Below, in pieces: positions 8,912 through 16,968 of a stretch of DNA of 64,000 nucleotides (position 1 is its first letter; every line of letters begins with the position of its first letter). The DNA lies in the NCBI RefSeq assembly GCF_900112365.1, contig NZ_FOLQ01000010.1, positions 1-64,000 of the forward strand, given 5' to 3'. This DNA is from Spirosoma endophyticum. Lineage in GTDB: Bacteria; Bacteroidota; Bacteroidia; Cytophagales; Spirosomataceae. A program made the translations under genes and the position numbers. Below the pieces are notes generated by a model that saw nothing but the letters and a program-made list of their open reading frames with translations, made no database searches and was not told the origin of the DNA.

Positions 8912-9301
8912 TCAGGGTTTGACTACAGGGACTGCATCGGTGGACCGCCGACCGGCAGTAAACTGGTGCATGTCACTCCGACGTCCGTTGCAGGTGTCGG
9001 CAATCGCCGTAAAGCGGACCGAATCGGGCGCGAAGAAATCAAGTTTGTACGTACCGTAGTAGTCCATATGGCAAGCCGGGTCAGCCAGGGCAAAGGTGTC
9101 CTGTCGAACCGTGTATTTGCCGCTGGTGAACACTTTATTATTGATGAAAATATCGAAGGTATTGTTCGCTCGAAAGACCAGTAACGCGGTAGCTCCTTTC
9201 ACCGTTTGCTGCCAGCGTCCTACCAGGGTATTGGGCGGGGTGACAAATGATAGAGCAGTCAGGGCGATGAGGGACAGCAATAAGATACGTACTTTTTTCA
9301 T
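8912..9301 (-). CDS. Small exported protein, member 4 of the local family
   Basis: A 129-residue protein with a signal segment (MKKVRILLLSLIALTALSF) and the family pattern NTLVGRWQQTVKGATALL, FRANNTFDIFINNKVFT, GKYTVRQDTFA, Cys, YYGTYKLDFFAPDSVRFT and DTCNGRR. It is the first gene of the tandem run on the minus strand (members 4, 3, 2, then peroxidase, acetyltransferase and membrane protein). The promoter should lie in the 240 nt above 9301, but I see no consensus match there. Confidence 0.75.
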   Translation of the reverse strand: MKKVRILLLSLIALTALSFVTPPNTLVGRWQQTVKGATALLVFRANNTFDIFINNKVFTSGKYTVRQDTFALADPACHMDYYGTYKLDFFAPDSVRFTAIADTCNGRRSDMHQFTAGRRSTDAVPVVKP

Positions 9302-9543
9302 GGATGGTTAGCTTGGGTTAAGTACTGGTTTTATACGTTTCGCTATTGACATACGCTTGTGAATTGGCTAGAAGCCTTGATCATTTACTTTAGTCGTTAA
9401 AGGCCCTGATTTGGGTAACAGTAGATACTCCATCACAGAGCCCCGACCCGTTCATTGCGAATGGGTACACCAATTCGTTCGTCTCCTCGCAGCTAAACAG
9501 CAGGAAATGGTTTATTACTACAGGGAATGAAGACGGTGACCGC

Positions 9544-10062
9544 TTACAAGACCGTAGAGACGGCATTAAGCGCTACTGGGCGAACGGCTACCGACTGGAA
9601 GAAACACGTAGCCATATATAGGACGACGCCAATCTCGACAAAGAAGGCTCCTTTACGAATCCAGTCGGTTTGCCACAAACGCTCCATCAGCGCTGGGGTA
9701 TAGTTACCCTGATCAAACTGTGTTTCAATGGGCACCTGAAACAAGATAGTCGATGTCCAGGCTAGTATGGCGCATATCAGCGCAGCCCCAAGCGTCCATT
9801 TGGGAACGCTTGGTGGCCGGTTAAAAAATAAAGCGAGTAGGGCAATATTACCCAGTAGAATCGGCCCCACCAGGCACGGTAATACGTTTTGGCTGGTGGC
9901 CTGGTGCCAACGCGCAAAGTCGGCGGGAGGGATCGAGCGGCCCAGATCGGCGTAGCTGAGGTACTCGACAAATTCATTCATCATGCCCCCGCCGAAGCAG
10001 TAAAACGTTAGTAGTAAGTAGGCCAGAAAGACCCGATAAGGTGAATGCGACTTGGTTTCCAT
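9544..10062 (-). CDS. Four-helix membrane protein, DUF1772-like
   Basis: A 172-residue protein with four hydrophobic segments (about residues 10-27, 60-80, 90-110 and 138-160). The layout, with TILFQVPIETQFD after the third segment and a Trp-rich WQTDWIRKGAFFVEIG before the fourth, resembles DUF1772 (anthrone oxygenase-like) membrane proteins. I am not certain of the family. No close neighbour on the same strand shares a short gap, apart from the sensor gene 170 nt upstream. Confidence 0.6.
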   Translation of the reverse strand: METKSHSPYRVFLAYLLLTFYCFGGGMMNEFVEYLSYADLGRSIPPADFARWHQATSQNVLPCLVGPILLGNIALLALFFNRPPSVPKWTLGAALICAILAWTSTILFQVPIETQFDQGNYTPALMERLWQTDWIRKGAFFVEIGVVLYMATCFFQSVAVRPVALNAVSTVL

Positions 10063-10232
10063 GTTGTGATTAAGAAAAGGGTACTGGTCGGATTAGGACC
10101 GGCGAAACGACACCACAAAGGAAAACAAGCCGCTCGTAAGTGGCTTTCGCGTACGTTGCAAATGCATTCGAAAACGTTGCAACGGCTGCTTTTTAGCCTG
10201 TTTAGCGCACTTTCGGGGCCTGGCGGAGGGAA

Positions 10233-13200
10233 TCAGGATACGGATGTGTCTACGTTCTTTTTCACTTCGCTGGGGGCGTAGCCGAAGTGGCGGGAGAAAC
10301 TGGTGGAAAAACTGGCCGGGTTGCTAAAGCCAACCAAGTAGGCTACTTCGGATATGGTTGCTACGTTGCGGGTCAATAAATCCAACGCTCGTTGCAGTCG
10401 AACGATGCGAATTAAATCGCCGGGCGACTGGTTGATGAGCGCTTTGAGTTTGCGGTGAAGCTGGGTACGACTCAGGCCCACTTCGTCGCTGAGTTGATCG
10501 ACACTGAAGCTTTCATCGTCCAGACGTTCCAGGATCGCTGCTCGAACACGATCCAGGAACGCCTGCTCCATCGACGGTAAGGCCGAGTCTGTGGTAGGCC
10601 AAATATTGTCCTGGCTATATCGTTCCCGGAGTTGCCGACGAGTGGTGATTAAGTTCGTAATCTGAGCCAGTAGCTCCCGCTGGTGAAACGGCTTGGCCAG
10701 GTAACTATCGGCCCCTATTTGCAACCCCTCGATCCGGCTGTCCAGGTCGGCTTTGGCCGTTAACATCACGATGGGAATGTGGCTGGTGCGCTCGTCCTGC
10801 TTCAAGGCCTGGCACACCTGGTAGCCATCGAGTTTGGGCATCATCAGGTCGGTAATGACCAGATCCGGTATGTCCTGCTGGGCGAGTCGAAGGCCATCCT
10901 CCCCGTTAACGGCTTCGCTGATTCGGTACTGATGCGTTAGGGACGAGCGGATGAATTGACGCACCTCGTCATTATCTTCGATCAGCAGAAGTTGGGGCGC
11001 GTCGGCGACTTCGGGCGATGGGGGGAGCGGGGCGGGCACGGGTGGTATCTCGCCGTACGAAGCGGGCAAGACTGGCTCTTTACCCGTTTGAACGGGTTGC
11101 TCCTGACGGACAGGTAGCCGGACCGTGAGGGTGGTACCAACACCCTCGTCACTGTCGATGTGAATCCGGCCACCGTGCAACTCGACTAGTTCTTTGGTGA
11201 GGGCCAGCCCAATACCGAAACCTTCCTGCTCACGGGTGTTGGAGGCATCCACCTGGTAGAACTGATCGAACACGTAAGGAAGTTTAGCAGTCGGAATACC
11301 AACGCCTGAGTCCCGAACGACCAACGTAGCCCATGGTTCCTCTTCTCCGACAACTTCATGGGTTAGCCCCACAAATACCTCGCCCCCGGCTGAGGTGAAC
11401 TTGATGGCATTAGAAAACAGGTTGTAGAGTATTTTTTCGATCTTGTCCCGGTCCAGGTCCATCGCCAACTGGTCGCGGTTGGCCGTCACGTGCAGCGCGA
11501 TTTGTTTCTGATGGGCCAGTGACTCAAACGAAAGCAGGGTGCCCTTTACTAAACTCACCAGATCGACGGCTGTGGGGGTTAGCTGGGTTTTGCCCGCTTC
11601 TAACTTACTCAGATCGAGCAGTTGATTGATGAGTTGGAGCAACCGCTTGGCGTTTCGATGCAGGAGCCCCACCTGCAGTTTGGTTTGGGGTTCTTCTGTT
11701 TGGGCCAACACTTGTTCAGCCGGGCCAAGCATTAAGGTTAGGGGGGTGCGAAATTCATGAGTCAGGTTGGTAAAAAAGCGGGATTTGATGGTGTCGATCT
11801 CCCGGAGTTTGTCGGCCTGCTGCTGAATCTTTTCGGTTCGCTCCTGTACGGTTTGCTCCAGTACCTCATTCTGCTCGGCCACTAATTTCAGCTTTTCGGC
11901 TTCCTGGGCCAGGGTCTTTTGGGAGAGCGCTTGTATTTCGACCAGCTTGGTTTCCAGGGTTCGGCTCGTAAAGGCAAACTCAAGGCCCAGATACAAGGAG
12001 ATGGCCACGGGAATACTCAGATACCCCACGTTGTAGGGGAGGTGGAGGTACAGATAATACACCCAGTTACCCGTCAGAAAGAGTTGCTGGTAAGCGGTTG
12101 ATCGAAACGAGAAGGGAAGCGAAAAAGTATACATACTGGTGAACACCAAGGCAATGATTACACCCCGCATGATAATACTGGCTCCCCGTTGCTTTTGCCT
12201 GACCGCTAGCACGGCTAGGCGGATTGACTCGCCCAAACAAACCAGGTAATACAATTCGTGGCCAATTCTCAAACCCCAGGCGTAGGGCCAGACGGTTAGG
12301 GGAATATTCACCAGACACCAACCAAACAGCAACCAGTAGGAGAAACCTAGTGGTCGTTTAAACAAACTATACAGGGCATTCAGTTGGAGCAGGTGAAACA
12401 GATTGGTTAAAATAGCGATGGCGATGAGTCGGCCCTGCAGCGAGTCAACGGACTGGGCACCCAATTGGGTTTGCAGATAGTAGGTTACCATACTGCACAG
12501 CGAAAACAGGGTAAAATACAGATTGGCTCGCTGGACGGGATAGTAGAGGAAAAAAGCCAGGTGCAGGATGGCCAGGATGAAGAAGATACCCGTTTTCGCA
12601 AAATCAAGCGGTAATATGCTTAAACCGTAGATGCGATAGAATCTGACCGCGTTGGTGACATTATTGATGCGAGCCTGAAACAGCGCATTCTTTCCGATAA
12701 ATTCAGTCGTGTAGAGCAAATCCTTGTCATAAGCAAACCGAACGGCCAACGTTTGCAGTGAATCTCCGCTTAATGACAAGGAAACTGGTTCATTTCTTGG
12801 ATTATAGGTCTGGGTTGCCTGCCCATACTTATTAATTTGTCCGAAGCGATGCACAAGATGACCATTTAGGAAAACTTCAGAAGCTCCAGTCTGACTAATC
12901 AGACAAGCCAATGACTCAGTTAGCACCGTAGGCTTAATCACCAATTGCAATCGAAACCAGCCTACCCCTGCTTGCCGAACATCGGGCAGTTCCATAATGT
13001 CTTTAGTGGGGTCGATGCCTTGCCAGGAGCGATCATCATATGCTGGATTCGCCCAATTCGGGTTATCGCCCGCTTTCCACCGCCAGCCCTGATTGAGAAG
13101 CACGCCTTGTAGAGGCAGACTGTCAATCGTCATTCTGCCCGTTGCTACGCGTAAGGGTTGCGCCTGACTGAAGCTCACCGCTATGGCCATCCAGCCTAGG

Positions 13201-13256
13201 GTGCACCAAACGAGCCAAATTCTGTTTCGGTAGGTATCCACTAACTTGTCATTCAT
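10233..13256 (-). CDS. Hybrid sensor histidine kinase / response regulator / AraC transcription factor
   Basis: A 1007-residue one-protein signalling system. The order is: signal segment; periplasmic beta-sandwich resembling 7TMR-DISM or galactose-binding domains (about 35-190); a block of seven or so membrane helices (about 215-400); coiled coil (about 430-480); HisKA with the phospho-accepting His in FFTNLTHEFRTPLTLMLGP (about 500); HATPase with NAIKFTSAGG, DSGVGIP and GFGIGLALTKELVELHGG; receiver domain with LLLIEDNDEV and phospho-acceptor Asp in LVITDLMMPKLDGYQV; C-terminal AraC HTH ending in YLVGFSNPASFSTSFSRHFG. It should sense an outside ligand and control transcription directly. No target genes can be read off; the nearest co-directional gene is the DUF1772-like protein. 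Confidence 0.93.
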   Translation of the reverse strand: MNDKLVDTYRNRIWLVWCTLGWMAIAVSFSQAQPLRVATGRMTIDSLPLQGVLLNQGWRWKAGDNPNWANPAYDDRSWQGIDPTKDIMELPDVRQAGVGWFRLQLVIKPTVLTESLACLISQTGASEVFLNGHLVHRFGQINKYGQATQTYNPRNEPVSLSLSGDSLQTLAVRFAYDKDLLYTTEFIGKNALFQARINNVTNAVRFYRIYGLSILPLDFAKTGIFFILAILHLAFFLYYPVQRANLYFTLFSLCSMVTYYLQTQLGAQSVDSLQGRLIAIAILTNLFHLLQLNALYSLFKRPLGFSYWLLFGWCLVNIPLTVWPYAWGLRIGHELYYLVCLGESIRLAVLAVRQKQRGASIIMRGVIIALVFTSMYTFSLPFSFRSTAYQQLFLTGNWVYYLYLHLPYNVGYLSIPVAISLYLGLEFAFTSRTLETKLVEIQALSQKTLAQEAEKLKLVAEQNEVLEQTVQERTEKIQQQADKLREIDTIKSRFFTNLTHEFRTPLTLMLGPAEQVLAQTEEPQTKLQVGLLHRNAKRLLQLINQLLDLSKLEAGKTQLTPTAVDLVSLVKGTLLSFESLAHQKQIALHVTANRDQLAMDLDRDKIEKILYNLFSNAIKFTSAGGEVFVGLTHEVVGEEEPWATLVVRDSGVGIPTAKLPYVFDQFYQVDASNTREQEGFGIGLALTKELVELHGGRIHIDSDEGVGTTLTVRLPVRQEQPVQTGKEPVLPASYGEIPPVPAPLPPSPEVADAPQLLLIEDNDEVRQFIRSSLTHQYRISEAVNGEDGLRLAQQDIPDLVITDLMMPKLDGYQVCQALKQDERTSHIPIVMLTAKADLDSRIEGLQIGADSYLAKPFHQRELLAQITNLITTRRQLRERYSQDNIWPTTDSALPSMEQAFLDRVRAAILERLDDESFSVDQLSDEVGLSRTQLHRKLKALINQSPGDLIRIVRLQRALDLLTRNVATISEVAYLVGFSNPASFSTSFSRHFGYAPSEVKKNVDTSVS

Positions 13257-13818
13257 ACTTGGCTAGAAACAAGTGGGGCAAGTCCGGGAAGTTGCCGAAA
13301 TCAAGTTAGTTATTCTTGCTGGTAGTTCCCTCACTCATTTCCTTTGTGTTAGCCACCGGTACTCAGGGGTTCCCACTTAAAGCTAAATGGATGGCTATTT
13401 GAGCGTTGGATTTAGTTCAAAAAAAGACTAAATCGTCTTGGGCTGCATTTAGTTAGGTAGCTATGGAACGGACAAGAGATAGACCAATTATGACCAACTA
13501 TTGGTTTTGTGCGAGCTCTGCGTTCGTCATCGTCATACATCATTCTAGAACGAACCGCTTCGTCCAATAAAAGGGTAGTTTATTTAAACTACATGGCCTG
13601 TAATATTTTGTCTATGAAGGACATAGTTGAAGTTTGCAGTCCATGAAAATCGTTCACAAAACCCTCCGTTAAAATACACCGATGCCTGTATAGTAGATCA
13701 GTTTGGCAGGATAGAAGAAACGAAAGGCCCTCGGGTAGATGGCTGCGTGCAGATAGCAATATGGCGAATTTGAGAAGCAAGGCGTATTTGGCTGGTTAGA
13801 TCAAGGTCCTGAGTATTA
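13257..13818. other. Intergenic DNA, nothing recognised
   Basis: About 560 nt between the sensor gene and the metallopeptidase remnant. A 63-codon open frame at 13589-13780 (minus) has no protein-like features or context, and I do not call it. The stretch adjoins a decayed restriction locus and may be further debris of it. Confidence 0.45.
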
Positions 13819-14199
13819 TTACACCCGATACCGACTAAGCCACTCGTCTAACTCTCTCCAGTTTGGCATATAGTGAGATAGCTCGGCCCAGAATTCTTTG
13901 GCGTGACTTTTCACCTTCGTGTGGCACAGTTCGTGCACGATTACGTAGTCGATGAGCGTGTAGGGAAGTTTGATCAGATCGGGGTTGAGGATAATGGCAT
14001 TGGTACGGGTGCAACTGCCCCAGCGTTTGCTCATCTGTCGGAACTTCAGTTCCTGATAGGGGAGGACCGTCTTAGCAGACCACTGACGGACGCGTACCGT
14101 TAATTTCTCGTGCGCCGTGGCCCGAAAAAAGGCATCTAATGCCTGATGAATAATCGGTTGACTATTGAGCGTCGGGTTGACTTGTATTCGGAAGCGAGA
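13819..14199 (-). pseudogene. YgjP-like (COG1451, M48-type) metallopeptidase, N-terminally truncated remnant
   Basis: The frame is open from 14199 with no ATG before residue 57 (SKRWGSC). It encodes only the C-terminal 126 residues of a family that is normally about 230 residues. The zinc site HELCH is intact (IDYVIVHELCHTKVKSHAKEFW), as is the WGSC signature. The N-terminal half is missing, and an in-frame stop lies just upstream. This family commonly follows hsdR in type I restriction operons, and here it follows an hsdR fragment on the same strand, 26 nt away. I read it as part of the same wrecked operon. A short product starting at 14034 could still be made, but it would lack the front of the domain. 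Confidence 0.8.
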
Positions 14200-14225
14200 T
14201 TAATTTTAATCAATGTGGACTTTAT

Positions 14226-14969
14226 CTAACGTAGCGTTAGTAACCACTTCGGTGTAATAATACTTGCCAACAAATTGTCCAGTCGTTGGGCCAATGGTTT
14301 AAAGAAATCGGGGTTGCGGTCCATGCCCACTTTAATGGTGTATTTGAGCTGGTTACGCATCTTCAATTCCTTCGTAGCCGGTGAAGCATTCAGGATGTCG
14401 GCCCGGAATTTGTCGCGGTCGATAATGGACACGGGTTCGGCCAGTAAGTTTTCGACTCCTTCGGCAATCAGGTGCTTGTTGATCAGGACCTGAAGCATTA
14501 GGCTCTCGTCGGCACTGACTTTCAATTCCTCGTCATCGGGGTAGGCATTGCGGGCTTTCAGTTTGATTTCGTTGAATAGCTTGAAATCCGCTTCGTACTT
14601 CATGGCCGCTACGTTGGGCAGCACAATTCTGCTCGACTTATTGAATGTCTTCAGCAACTCTTTGAACGTATCGTGGTGGTGAATTGGCTCAACGTAGCGG
14701 ACAAACGCGTCGATGAACACATCGCGCTGGTAATGACGATCCACTTTGATGAGTTTGGCGAACGTAATAAGTTTGGCATGATTCAGTTCCAGCTTCGGAA
14801 TTTCGTCGGGGCGGAGATCGCCCGAGAAGATGTCCAGGGCCTGCATCAGCGAGGCCGTGATGCCGAAATAGTCGATAATGAAGCCAGCGGCTTTGCTGCG
14901 GTACGTTCGGTTGACGTGGGAAATGGCCTGCAATAAGTTGTGCTCGCGAAGGGGTTTGTCTAGATAGAG
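14226..14969 (-). pseudogene. hsdR: Type I restriction enzyme HsdR, C-terminal remnant
   Basis: The reading LYLDKPLREHNLLQAIS, followed by VNRTYRSKAAGFIIDYFGI, is the characteristic motif VI region of HsdR translocases (normally R-x-x-R; here the stretch reads HVNRTY). The helical C-terminal region follows. Only about 247 of the usual roughly 1000 residues remain: the nuclease and most of the helicase are absent. The frame meets a stop directly upstream of LYLDKPL, at the junction with an hsdM fragment (14970). This shows that an internal deletion fused the start of hsdM to the end of hsdR. The product cannot cut or translocate DNA. Confidence 0.88.
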
Positions 14970-15168
14970 GCTTCAGCTTCCTCGCGGGAATAATCTTCGC
15001 GCGCTATGATGGCTTCGACTTCCTCCTCGAACCACGTCATTGGCACGTTTAAGGAACAGCATCCCGAAGATGTAATTTTTTAAAATCGGAGCTATCAATG
15101 CTGCCCCGCAGGATATTGGCCGAATCCCAAAGCTAGGATTAGAGGGTTTGTAAGTCTAGTTTGGGCAT
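14970..15168 (-). pseudogene. hsdM: Type I methyltransferase HsdM, N-terminal remnant with multiple lesions
   Basis: Read from the ATG at 15166-15168, the sequence gives MPKLDLQTL, stop, S, stop, LWDSANILRGSIDSSDFK. After one extra A at about 15078-15083 it gives NYIFGMLFLKRANDV, and after one extra G at about 15027 it gives FEEEVEAIIAREDYSREEAE. This is the N-terminal helical domain of type I HsdM proteins, whose usual start has the pattern LQTLExWLWxxANxLRG. Two nonsense changes and two one-base insertions inactivate it. It ends abruptly at the junction with the hsdR fragment. The rest of hsdM, all of hsdS and most of hsdR are gone. The assignment is from family knowledge and direct translation. 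Confidence 0.8.
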
Positions 15169-15321
15169 AGTTGGAAACGAAGGAACCGTATGGATTACGT
15201 TGTTTAAAGCAACGTGTATTGTCCTTTTTAACGTATCGTTTTGAAATAGATCGTGAATACAGCCTAAAGATGGCTAAGGGTCGACTGTGCTAGCTGATCA
15301 ATTAGAGACGAAATAAAAGTG
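15169..15321. other. Short non-coding stretch between tRNA terminator and hsdM relic
   Basis: About 150 nt with no coding potential seen. It separates the tRNA-Arg transcription unit from the dead restriction locus and probably held the promoter of the old hsdM gene. Confidence 0.4.
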
Positions 15322-15353
15322 AAAAAGCCCAATACGCTAGGTATGTGGGCTTT
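15322..15353 (-). terminator. Rho-independent terminator after tRNA-Arg
   Basis: On the minus strand there is a perfect 8-bp stem (AAAGCCCA pairing with TGGGCTTT, 15324-15331 and 15346-15353) with a 14-nt loop. The descending arm runs into a short T run. It lies 11 nt beyond the encoded CCA end of the tRNA. Confidence 0.7.
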
Positions 15354-15363
15354 CTGTCAAAAG

Positions 15364-15438
15364 TGGTAGTCTCGACGGGAATCGAACCCGTATCAAGCGT
15401 TTAGGAAACGCTTATTCTATCCGTTGAACTACGAGACC
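15364..15438 (-). tRNA. tRNA-Arg, anticodon CCU
   Basis: The minus-strand sequence folds as a complete tRNA. The acceptor stem is GGTCTCG against CGAGACT, with a G-U first pair. The D arm begins TAGTTCAACGGATAGAAT. The anticodon stem-loop is AGCGT-TTCCTAA-ACGCT with anticodon CCT, and the T arm is CGGGTTCGATTCCCG. The 3' CCA is encoded (15364-15366). It reads AGG arginine codons. The gene lies between hflX (upstream, same strand) and the dead type I restriction operon. tRNA genes are common integration sites, but I found no second copy of its 3' end in the window. Confidence 0.96.
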
Positions 15439-15466
15439 AAAAAAGGAGCGGTCATGTTGACCGCTC
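15439..15466 (-). terminator. Rho-independent terminator after hflX
   Basis: On the minus strand there is a perfect 9-bp stem (GAGCGGTCA with TGACCGCTC, 15446-15454 and 15458-15466), a 3-nt loop, CC, and then six T. The T run directly abuts the 5' end of the tRNA-Arg gene, so termination of hflX and the start of the tRNA are packed without spacing. Confidence 0.85.
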
Positions 15467-15496
15467 GCTTATGAATGCAAAATTGCCGAAAATCTG

Positions 15497-16780
15497 TTAA
15501 CCTGCCAAACCGTCGCTGTATTCAGCCGATTCGCTGAGCGGCACATGAACCCAGTTGGGATAAATGTAGTAGTGCTTCTCTTTTACCAGATCATAAAGCA
15601 ACTCGCGGAGTTCGCCAATGTTCTCGCCCGTTTCGGCCGAAATAAACGCTACGTAGTCTGCCTTTTGGGCCAGATACGTTTTCTTGAGGTATTCCAGGGC
15701 CGTTTTCCGACGTACCGCTACCGGAATAATAACTTCCTCACGCAGGCCATCCTCCGTAAATTCGTCCTCAGCGCTTGTCTCGTCGGTCTCTGTCCACTCC
15801 TCTTTTGGCACAAACCGGTCCATTTTATTGAAAACCAGCACCATAGGCTTGTCGGCCGCTTTGATGTCGGCTAACGTAGCATTGACGACTTCAATCTGCT
15901 CTTCGAAATTCGGATGCGATACGTCCACTACGTGAACCAGAATATCGGCTTCCCGTACTTCGTCGAGCGTCGACTTAAACGACTCGATCAGCATTGTCGG
16001 TAATTTCCGGATAAAACCAACGGTATCGGTCAGCAAAAATGGAACGTTGCCAAGCGTTACTTTGCGAACGGTCGAATCGACTGTAGCAAACAACTTGTTT
16101 TCGGCAAAAACATCAGTTTTAGCCAGCGTCCGCATGAGCGTTGACTTGCCTACGTTGGTATAACCGACCAGCGCCACCCGTACCAGACGGTCGCGCTCTT
16201 TCCGGCGAGTAACACTCTGTTTATCGATCTTGGCCAGTTTCTCTTTTAAAAAAGAAATCCTGTCTTTCACAATCCGACGGTCCGTTTCAAGCTCTTTCTC
16301 CCCCGGTCCACGCATCCCCACACCCCCTTTCTGGCTGGTTAAGTGACTCCACATGCGGGTCAGACGGGGATACATGTACTGGTATTGGGCCAACTCGACT
16401 TGCACCCGCGATTGGGCCGTTTGCGCACGCATCGAGAAAATATTCAGGATGAGCAAGCTGCGGTCAAGCACTTTGACATCTTTGAAACTATCTTCCAGGT
16501 TTCGCACCTGCGACGGTGTCAGGTCATCATCGAAAATGATGGCATCAACCGGATTGTCAAGAATATAGGTCTGGATTTCCTCCAGCTTTCCCTTACCGAC
16601 AAAGGTGCGGTTATCGGGATGTTCGAGCTTTTGGGTAAACGTTTTGATCGTTTTAACACCCGAGGTTTCGGCCAGAAACGCTAACTCGTCCAGGTACTCT
16701 TTTGTCTGATCGGCGGTCTGCTTCTGCGTAATCAGCGCGACCAGAACGGCGGTTTCTTCGGGTTTATGGGTATCGTTCAT
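15497..16780 (-). CDS. hflX: GTPase HflX
   Basis: A 427-residue ribosome-associated GTPase that splits stalled or heat-damaged 70S ribosomes (family knowledge). The N-terminal HflX domain is present, followed by the linker GGVGMRGPGEKELETDRR, which is diagnostic. The G domain has G1 GYTNVGKST, G3 DTVGFIRKLP and G4 NKMD. A charged insert (WTETDETSAEDEFTEDGLREE) before the G5 region is a lineage-specific extension. It acts in the cytoplasm at the 50S subunit. It is a single-gene unit with its own terminator; the tRNA-Arg follows on the same strand. Confidence 0.97.
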   Translation of the reverse strand: MNDTHKPEETAVLVALITQKQTADQTKEYLDELAFLAETSGVKTIKTFTQKLEHPDNRTFVGKGKLEEIQTYILDNPVDAIIFDDDLTPSQVRNLEDSFKDVKVLDRSLLILNIFSMRAQTAQSRVQVELAQYQYMYPRLTRMWSHLTSQKGGVGMRGPGEKELETDRRIVKDRISFLKEKLAKIDKQSVTRRKERDRLVRVALVGYTNVGKSTLMRTLAKTDVFAENKLFATVDSTVRKVTLGNVPFLLTDTVGFIRKLPTMLIESFKSTLDEVREADILVHVVDVSHPNFEEQIEVVNATLADIKAADKPMVLVFNKMDRFVPKEEWTETDETSAEDEFTEDGLREEVIIPVAVRRKTALEYLKKTYLAQKADYVAFISAETGENIGELRELLYDLVKEKHYYIYPNWVHVPLSESAEYSDGLAG

Positions 16781-16968
16781 GTAAATTCTTAAGGATAATT
16801 AGGTAATTTATAGCTTTGTAATAAAGGACTCCGGGTTGCGTCAGGGCTAATAACCCGACTCCACTACGTCGAATGGCCTCTTACAGATTAACTATAAGCC
16901 TGTAAATAATAACGGGTCATTTCGGGTAAAAGTTTCGGCGGTAACGAAGCCTGAATGAACAGCTTACG

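Noticed and set aside
13589..13780. 63-codon open frame on the minus strand
   Set aside because: There are no motifs, no conserved start context and no neighbour relation; it is likely chance.
15364..15438. Integration site (att) duplication of the tRNA-Arg 3' end
   Set aside because: I found no second copy of the T-arm and acceptor sequence in the window, and there is no integrase gene.
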